Origin: Candidatus Omnitrophota bacterium
Lineage (GTDB): Bacteria; Omnitrophota; Gorgyraeia; JAGLLT01
DNA: 10,247 nt
Reading direction: 5' to 3'
Assembly (NCBI GenBank): GCA_030630095.1
Contig: DAOVNW010000020.1
Span: 1-10,247, forward strand
Part shown: positions 6,491 to 10,247 of the stretch, in pieces
Layout: every line of letters begins with the position of its first letter
How positions within the stretch are numbered: position 1 is the first letter of the stretch
Notes under the pieces: model-generated
What the model was told of the DNA's origin: nothing
Seen by the model: the letters and a program-made list of their open reading frames with translations, nothing else
The model's database searches: none
Position numbers and translations under genes: made by a program

Positions 6491-7083
6491 AAACTAAAAC
6501 ACAAATAGGGCATGTAAAAGAGATATTAAACTTTATCTCAGAAGCTGGAATGCTTAAGCGGGTGGAGCGTTCGGGTTGGTCTGTTTTGGGGATTAAGCAC
6601 GCGGAAACCGTTGCCGAACACAGCTTCAGGTGTGCCGTTATAGGTTACCTAATAGCCCGCATGGAAAAGGTGCCGCCCTATAAGGTACTGCTTATGACTC
6701 TCTTTAACGATATACACGAGGCCCGCATTACGGATTTGCATAAGATGGCCCAACGCTATATCGACGCGGAGCCGCACGAGGATAAATCCTTTTATGAACA
6801 GATAGAACTGCTGCCCAAGGATATCAAGGAGGAGCTGTCCGGTATGCGGGGTAGTTATAAAAATCAGCGCGACAGAGAAAGCATTATTGCTCGGGATGCC
6901 GATATTTTAGAGTGCCTTATTCAGGCAAAGGAGTACTATGAATACGGCCATCTGGAGGCCGCAAAGTTTATGAAAAAAGCCCCCGCTTTTCTTAAAACAA
7001 AAAGCGCCCGCCAACTCTGGCAGAGGGCAAAAAGTTCAAACCTCAATGACTGGTGGCTAAAATTAAGCGACTTTAAAAGATAA
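6487..7083 (+). CDS. HD-domain protein of the YfbR/HDDC2 type with an Asn in the HD motif
   Basis: Resembles the HD_3 group that includes E. coli YfbR and human HDDC2, metal-dependent 5'-deoxyribonucleotidases. In 198 residues one sees His45 in TVAEHSFR, the second motif as FNDIHEARITDL (Asn74-Asp75 where His-Asp is expected, Glu78 conserved), and Asp137/Asp139 in ARDADILE. Replacement of a metal-ligand His by Asn may weaken or change activity, or mark a subfamily, since Asn can still bind metal. The reading frame is intact and the rest of the fold conserved, so it is not called a pseudogene. The start overlaps the rlmB stop by 4 nt. The REP-like repeat of the mobile unit begins 3 nt after its stop codon. 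Confidence 0.8.
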   Translation: MKTKTQIGHVKEILNFISEAGMLKRVERSGWSVLGIKHAETVAEHSFRCAVIGYLIARMEKVPPYKVLLMTLFNDIHEARITDLHKMAQRYIDAEPHEDKSFYEQIELLPKDIKEELSGMRGSYKNQRDRESIIARDADILECLIQAKEYYEYGHLEAAKFMKKAPAFLKTKSARQLWQRAKSSNLNDWWLKLSDFKR

Positions 7084-7086
7084 CTT

Positions 7087-7107
7087 AATTAGGGACACAT
7101 CCCAATT
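7087..7107 (+). repeat. Left REP-like hairpin
   Basis: AATT-(A)-GGGA-CACA-TCCC-AATT forms an 8-bp stem with one bulged A and a CACA loop. It begins 3 nt after the HD-domain gene's stop codon and is followed by TTCTT after the AATT, so it may double as an intrinsic terminator for the upstream operon. Confidence 0.75.
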
Positions 7108-7110
7108 TTC

Positions 7111-7139
7111 TTGACATATAAAGCGCTTAATGATATAAT
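7111..7139 (+). promoter_or_regulatory. Perfect-consensus promoter for the RAYT gene
   Basis: TTGACA (7111-7116), exactly 17 bp, then TATAAT (7134-7139). The ATG at 7146 is only 6 nt after the -10, so transcription should begin at or within about 2 nt of the start codon and give leaderless mRNA. There is no Shine-Dalgarno. Confidence 0.85.
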
Positions 7140-7145
7140 TTTTAC

Positions 7146-7820
7146 ATGCCACGCATAGCAAGAATAGTAGCTACAGGATATCCCCACCATATAATTCAAA
7201 GGGGAAATAATAAGCAGACTATATTTTTTAATGACAGAGATAAATGCGTTTATCTGGATTTATTAAAAAAATATAGTAAAGAGTGTCATTGTCAGGTATG
7301 TGCTTATTGTCTGATGTCCAACCATGTGCATATCTTATGTATTCCGAAATATGAAAATTCACTTGCCAAGATGATGCAAAAAATAAGTCTTACGTACACC
7401 CAGTATGTTAACAGAAAATATAAAAGAACAGGCAGATTGTGGGAATGCAGATTTCACTCTTCAATAGTAGATACAGATGCCTATTTACTTACCGTATGTA
7501 GATATATAGAGCGCAATCCGGTCAGAGTTGGCATTGTGGCAAATCCAATAGATTATAAATGGTCTAGTGGAGTATATAATGTGGGATATAAAAAATCGGA
7601 TTTTATCGTACCTATTTATAACGAATTTACAACAAAAGATGAATATGTAAATTTTCTGAATTTAGAAGAAAAAAAAGAAGATATTGATAGCATAGAAAAA
7701 AATACGTACAAAGGGAAACCAATTGGAACACAGAAATTTTTAAATTGGATATCGAATGCTTTTAACGTAAACTTCATATCGAAATCTGCCGGAAGACCAA
7801 AAAGATATGTTCCTAATTAA
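7146..7820 (+). CDS. REP-associated tyrosine transposase (RAYT, Y1 HUH superfamily)
   Basis: Single-strand-specific DNA nuclease/transposase that recognises REP hairpins and cuts through a 5'-phosphotyrosine link. The 224 residues begin with the typical MPRIARI...YHIIQRGNN-type segment (here YPHHIIQRGNN). The HUH metal-binding motif is NHVH (His60, His62), and the probable nucleophile is Tyr84 or Tyr87 in LTYTQYVNRKYKRTGRLWE. The conserved CRYIERNPVRVG helix follows, and the basic tail GRPKRYVPN is common in this family. All key residues are present, so the protein looks potentially active. It differs from IS200/IS605 TnpA in this tail and in being tied to REP hairpins. Composition is more AT-rich than its neighbours. 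The last codons and stop lie inside a downstream inverted repeat. Confidence 0.92.
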   Translation: MPRIARIVATGYPHHIIQRGNNKQTIFFNDRDKCVYLDLLKKYSKECHCQVCAYCLMSNHVHILCIPKYENSLAKMMQKISLTYTQYVNRKYKRTGRLWECRFHSSIVDTDAYLLTVCRYIERNPVRVGIVANPIDYKWSSGVYNVGYKKSDFIVPIYNEFTTKDEYVNFLNLEEKKEDIDSIEKNTYKGKPIGTQKFLNWISNAFNVNFISKSAGRPKRYVPN

Positions 7821-7845
7821 TAGAAAATAAAATTATTAATTAGGA
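7811..7845. repeat. 12-bp perfect inverted repeat spanning the RAYT stop codon
   Basis: TCCTAATTAATA (7811-7822) and its exact complement (7834-7845) flank an 11-nt A-rich loop. The RAYT stop TAA is 7818-7820. The right arm overlaps the right REP-like hairpin, so two mutually exclusive folds share 7838-7845. Confidence 0.7.
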
Positions 7846-7858
7846 TGTGTCCCTAATT
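7838..7858 (-). repeat. Right REP-like hairpin (inverted relative to the left copy)
   Basis: AATTAGGA-TGTG-TCC(C)TAATT forms an 8-bp stem with one bulged C. Its 16-bp core 7843-7858 is the exact reverse complement of the left copy. It ends 2 nt before the run AGGGAGGG that serves as desulfoferrodoxin's ribosome binding site. Confidence 0.75.
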
Positions 7859-7873
7859 TAAGGGAGGGTTAAA

Positions 7874-8251
7874 ATGACTCGGTTGAGAGAGCTTTACCGC
7901 TGTGATATCTGCGGGGATGTAATAGAGATAGTCTCTGAGGGAGCGCCGGCTCTTGTCTGTTGTAATCAGCCGATGAAGAAACTTGAAGCGAAAACAGAGG
8001 ATGAGGGAAGCGAGAAGCACGTTCCTGTAGTGGAGGATGGTGATAGGGGCATTAAGGTAAAGATTGGAAGCGTTGAGCACCCTATGGAGGAGAAGCATTA
8101 TATTAAGTTTATTGAGGTTTTGACTGAAGATAGAATTGACAGAGTAGAGTTAAAGCCCGGCCAGGCTCCTGAGGCTAATTTTTGTATGGCTAAGTCGGAT
8201 GTACTTGAAGTCAGAGAATTTTGTACAATCCATGGTTTGTGGAAAAGTTAA
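7874..8251 (+). CDS. dfx: Desulfoferrodoxin (2Fe superoxide reductase)
   Basis: Reduces superoxide to hydrogen peroxide without making O2, a cytoplasmic defence typical of anaerobes. The 125 residues contain both classic centres. The N-terminal desulforedoxin-like site is CDIC...CC (Cys10, Cys13, Cys29, Cys30). The C-terminal catalytic site has EKHVPV, EHPMEEKHYI and FCTIHGLW, giving the four His and one Cys around the active iron. The length is normal for the two-iron class. GGGAGGG at 7862-7868 gives a strong ribosome binding site. Rubrerythrin follows after 18 nt, so the two are almost certainly co-transcribed. No convincing promoter is seen in the 53 nt after the RAYT gene, so the cluster may rely on readthrough from the mobile unit. 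Confidence 0.95.
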   Translation: MTRLRELYRCDICGDVIEIVSEGAPALVCCNQPMKKLEAKTEDEGSEKHVPVVEDGDRGIKVKIGSVEHPMEEKHYIKFIEVLTEDRIDRVELKPGQAPEANFCMAKSDVLEVREFCTIHGLWKS

Positions 8252-8269
8252 TAAAGAGAAAGGTAAAAA

Positions 8270-8845
8270 ATGGCGAATTTAAAGGGTACGAAAACGGAAA
8301 AAAATCTTTTGGCTTCGTTTGCCGGAGAGTCGCAGGCGAGAAACCGCTACACATACTTTGCTTCTGCCGCGAAAAAGGCCGGTTATGAACAGATAGCGGC
8401 AATATTTTTAGAGACGGCTGATAATGAAAAGGAGCACGCCAAGAGGTTCTTTAAGTTCTTAAAAGGCGGTGAGGTAGAAATTACGGCGGGTTATCCAGCC
8501 GGAGTTATAGGCGATACAGCGGCTAACCTGGAGGCCGCGGCCGACGGAGAAAACGAAGAGTGGAGAAAGCTTTACAAAGAAGCTCGGATGACAGCGCGAG
8601 AGGAAGGCTTTGATGAGATAGCAAGCCTATTTAAAGAAATAGCGGAGGTTGAAGAAGAGCATGAGAAGCGCTATAGAAAATTGCTCAAGAACATAAAAGA
8701 GAACAAAGTGTTTAATAAAGATAATGTGATTAAGTGGAAATGCCGCAACTGCGGTTATGTTCATGAGGGCAAAGAAGCGCCCCAGGAATGTCCGGCCTGT
8801 GCCCATCCTCAGGCCTATTACGAACCATTGTGTGAGAACTACTAA
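8270..8845 (+). CDS. rbr: Rubrerythrin (NAD(P)H-linked peroxidase)
   Basis: Reduces hydrogen peroxide to water using a diiron site fed by a rubredoxin-type iron, in the cytoplasm of anaerobes. The 191 residues show an N-terminal ferritin-like four-helix domain with Glu20 and the paired ExxH motifs Glu53/His56 and Glu128/His131, plus Glu94 and Glu97. A C-terminal rubredoxin domain holds CxxC pairs Cys158/161 and Cys174/177. Length and order match canonical Desulfovibrio-type rubrerythrin. AGAAAGG at 8257-8263 is the ribosome binding site. It removes the peroxide made by the upstream superoxide reductase. The downstream flavoprotein is a plausible electron source. Confidence 0.96.
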   Translation: MANLKGTKTEKNLLASFAGESQARNRYTYFASAAKKAGYEQIAAIFLETADNEKEHAKRFFKFLKGGEVEITAGYPAGVIGDTAANLEAAADGENEEWRKLYKEARMTAREEGFDEIASLFKEIAEVEEEHEKRYRKLLKNIKENKVFNKDNVIKWKCRNCGYVHEGKEAPQECPACAHPQAYYEPLCENY

Positions 8846-8862
8846 TTTTAATAAAGATGCAA

Positions 8863-8876
8863 CCTAATTAATTAGG
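8863..8876. promoter_or_regulatory. Perfect 14-bp palindrome overlapping the D-LDH ribosome binding site
   Basis: CCTAATTAATTAGG is its own reverse complement. Its last bases contribute to the AGGAG Shine-Dalgarno (8874-8878) that lies 7 nt before GTG 8886. It could be an operator, or could mask the Shine-Dalgarno in RNA. It shares CCTAATTAAT with the arm of the inverted repeat at the RAYT 3' end. Confidence 0.45.
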
Positions 8877-8885
8877 AGAGAGCCG

Positions 8886-9935
8886 GTGGAAAGCGGGCGT
8901 AAAATATTGTTTTTTGACGCGAAGCCGTATGACCAGGACTTTTTTAATAAAGCCAATAAAGATTACGGGTTTGAGATAAAGTACGTAAAAAGCCATCTCA
9001 ACCATAATACCGTTGAGTTTTCTTCGGGTTTCGAGACGGTCTGCGGCTTTGTTAACGACGTCATTGACAAACAAGTTATCAGCGTTCTAAAGCGTAACAA
9101 AATACGATTGATTGCTTTACGTTGCGCCGGCTACAATAACGTTGATTTAACGGCCGCTTATAAAAATATTTACGTGGTGCGCGTACCCGGATATTCGCCG
9201 TATGCCGTTGCCGAGCATGCTGTCGCGCTTATGCTGAGTTTGAACAGAAAGACGCATAAGGCATACTACCGGACGCGCGACGGGAATTTTTCCATCAATG
9301 GTTTAATAGGTTTTGATATGCACGGGAAGACTGTCGGGGTTATCGGAACGGGGAAAATCGGCAGATGCCTGATTGCCATTATGAAAGGTTTTGGTATGCA
9401 GGTTTATGTTTATGATGTATTTCCTGATAAGGCATACGCGCAAGCGCAAGGTATTACGTATGTATCTCTCAATCAATTGTATGAAAAAGCGGATGTGATT
9501 ACTTTACATTGCCCTTTAACGCCCGAGACACATTACATGATTAATGAGAGAAGCATTGCGCGTATGAAAAAAGGCGTTATGATCATTAATACAGGCCGGG
9601 GAAAATTGATTAACACACAAGCACTCATTGATGGGCTGAAGAGCGGCAGGATTGGGGCCGCTGGTCTGGATGTGTATGAAGAAGAGAGCGATTATTTCTT
9701 TGAGGATTTTTCATCATCAATGATAAACGATGATGTGCTGGCGCGACTACTTACTTTTCCCAATGTGCTTATTACTTCGCATCAGGGATTTTTTACTCAA
9801 GAGGCATTGCGCAATATCGCGGAGACAACCCTAAGCAATATCACAGAATTTTTTGATGGGGGATATTTACAAAATGAAATTTGTTATCGCTGTGGACAAG
9901 CGTGTATTAAGAAAAATAAAAAACGATGTTTTTGA
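8886..9935 (+). CDS. ldhA: D-2-hydroxyacid dehydrogenase, D-lactate dehydrogenase type
   Basis: Probable NAD-dependent interconversion of pyruvate and D-lactate in the cytoplasm; related 2-ketoacids are possible substrates. In 349 residues one sees the catalytic Arg in RCAGYNNVDL, the PGYSPYAVAEHAVAL hinge, the Rossmann loop GVIGTGKIG, NTGRGKLI, the catalytic Glu in GLDVYEEE, and the catalytic His in SHQGFFT. This LdhA/VanH-like set separates it from phosphoglycerate dehydrogenases. The GTG start is supported by AGGAG 7 nt upstream. The C-terminus is unusual: after the expected end (...NEI) come four cysteines in a CX2CX3CX7C pattern within the last 17 residues, absent from E. coli LdhA. It lies 40 nt after rubrerythrin. 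Confidence 0.88.
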   Translation: MESGRKILFFDAKPYDQDFFNKANKDYGFEIKYVKSHLNHNTVEFSSGFETVCGFVNDVIDKQVISVLKRNKIRLIALRCAGYNNVDLTAAYKNIYVVRVPGYSPYAVAEHAVALMLSLNRKTHKAYYRTRDGNFSINGLIGFDMHGKTVGVIGTGKIGRCLIAIMKGFGMQVYVYDVFPDKAYAQAQGITYVSLNQLYEKADVITLHCPLTPETHYMINERSIARMKKGVMIINTGRGKLINTQALIDGLKSGRIGAAGLDVYEEESDYFFEDFSSSMINDDVLARLLTFPNVLITSHQGFFTQEALRNIAETTLSNITEFFDGGYLQNEICYRCGQACIKKNKKRCF

Positions 9936-9981
9936 CCCAAATTGTACTAAAGTGAAAGGGTTATAGAAAAAGAGATAACTA

Positions 9982-10247
9982 ATGGATAAAAAAACCCTTT
10001 ATATGATTAGTTACGGAATGTATGTAGTGAGTTCTAAAAAAGAAGGCAAATTTAACGGGCAGATCGCTAATACTGTTTTTCAGGTAACGGCAGAGCCTCC
10101 TCAGTTTAGCGTATGTATTAACAAAGAGAATTTAACTCATCAATTTATCCGGGAAAGCGGAGTTTTTACTGTATCAATTTTAGAACGCGATGTACCAATG
10201 AAATTTATCGGCCGCTTCGGTTTTAGATCCGGCAAAGAAGTAGAAAA
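9982..10247 (+). CDS. Flavin reductase-like FMN-binding protein, N-terminal part (possible Hrb/rubredoxin-fusion)
   Basis: Incomplete: the first 88 codons run off the window edge. The start MDKKTLYMISYGMYVVSS, then NGQIANTVFQVTAEPP (FMN-binding segment), NKENLTHQFI, SGVFTVSIL and KFIGRFGFRSGKE match the flavin-reductase/flavoredoxin domain. It looks closest to the clostridial high-molecular-weight rubredoxin (Hrb) type, which passes electrons from NAD(P)H to flavodiiron proteins or rubrerythrin. Whether a C-terminal rubredoxin domain follows cannot be seen. A modest AAAGAG lies about 9 nt before the ATG, and the gap to ldhA is 46 nt. The position beside dfx and rbr supports an electron-donor role, which is an inference. 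Confidence 0.85.
   Translation, partial: MDKKTLYMISYGMYVVSSKKEGKFNGQIANTVFQVTAEPPQFSVCINKENLTHQFIRESGVFTVSILERDVPMKFIGRFGFRSGKEVE

Larger units (their letters stand above)
7087..7858 (+). mobile_element. REP-RAYT-REP unit (IS200-like, single-stranded-DNA-type element)
   Basis: A Y1 HUH transposase gene is bounded by 21-bp inverted repeats, 7087-7107 and 7838-7858, that match at 20 of 21 positions. The outer 16 bp (AATTAGGGACACATCC) are identical. Each repeat folds into a bulged hairpin. The unit occupies nearly all of the space between the HD-domain gene and desulfoferrodoxin and carries its own promoter. Its AT-rich, A-ending codons differ by eye from the genes on both sides, suggesting a foreign origin. 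No tnpB or second gene is present, and no target-site duplication is evident, as expected for this class. Confidence 0.75.

Noticed and set aside
7146..7820. IS200/IS605-type TnpA rather than RAYT
   Set aside because: The IERNPVRVG helix, the basic GRPKR tail and flanking REP-like hairpins fit RAYT better, and no tnpB is present.
7087..7858. CRISPR-like repeats from the recurring CCTAATT/AATTAGG strings
   Set aside because: The copies are inverted, few and unevenly spaced with a gene between them, so they are palindromic element ends, not an array.
9874..9966. 30-codon ORF overlapping the end of ldhA, beginning MKFVIAVDKR
   Set aside because: A G-rich run lies about 10 nt upstream, but the ORF is mostly inside ldhA, resembles nothing I recognise, and chance is sufficient explanation.

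Overview
The window reads as chromosome from an anaerobic, outer-membrane-bearing (Gram-negative-type) bacterium of moderate GC. LptF and LptG imply lipopolysaccharide export. Desulfoferrodoxin, rubrerythrin and an Hrb-type flavoprotein imply an anaerobe that needs NAD(P)H-driven oxygen and ROS removal. The mix, together with short dispersed palindromes and a REP-associated transposase, would suit an uncultured lineage such as Omnitrophota. That placement is an inference, not something the sequence proves.

Layout. (1) 1-1033: a possible tail of an upstream gene, then a 6-phosphofructokinase on the plus strand. (2) 1034-1133: a convergent gap holding a perfect 15-bp AT-rich inverted repeat, probably a bidirectional terminator. 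(3) 1134-4037, minus strand: a tight comF-lptF-lptG operon (gaps of 1-2 nt), driven by a near-consensus promoter so close to the comF start that the mRNA should be leaderless or nearly so. (4) 4038-4285: a 248-bp divergent regulatory gap with a second, plus-strand promoter and three successive hairpins in the leader of the next gene. (5) 4286-7083, plus strand: a membrane HAMP-GAF-HD-GYP protein (probable c-di-GMP phosphodiesterase), an RlmB/TrmH-type RNA 2'-O-methyltransferase with a TTG start, and a YfbR/HDDC2-like HD-domain protein overlapping it by 4 nt. (6) 7084-7860: a self-contained mobile unit, a RAYT (REP-associated tyrosine transposase) gene flanked by inverted REP-like hairpins, with a perfect sigma70-type promoter and a predicted leaderless transcript. 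It fills the whole space between two ordinary genes. (7) 7874-10247: an oxidative-stress cluster of desulfoferrodoxin, rubrerythrin, a D-2-hydroxyacid (D-lactate-type) dehydrogenase with an odd four-cysteine tail, and the first 88 codons of a flavin-reductase/Hrb-like protein cut by the window edge.

How the genes fit together. Desulfoferrodoxin would reduce superoxide to H2O2 and rubrerythrin H2O2 to water. The FMN protein is a plausible electron carrier from NAD(P)H. The D-lactate-type dehydrogenase between them is a redox-linked passenger whose C-terminal cysteines could bind metal or sense redox state. The RAYT unit sits directly upstream of desulfoferrodoxin, ending 2 nt before its Shine-Dalgarno, so the element may have changed how this cluster is transcribed.

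No CRISPR array, tRNA or rRNA was found. The most interesting signals are the compact REP-RAYT-REP unit, the structured leader of the HD-GYP gene, the two apparently leaderless transcripts, the Cys-rich dehydrogenase tail, and the His-to-Asn change in the HD motif of the YfbR-like protein.
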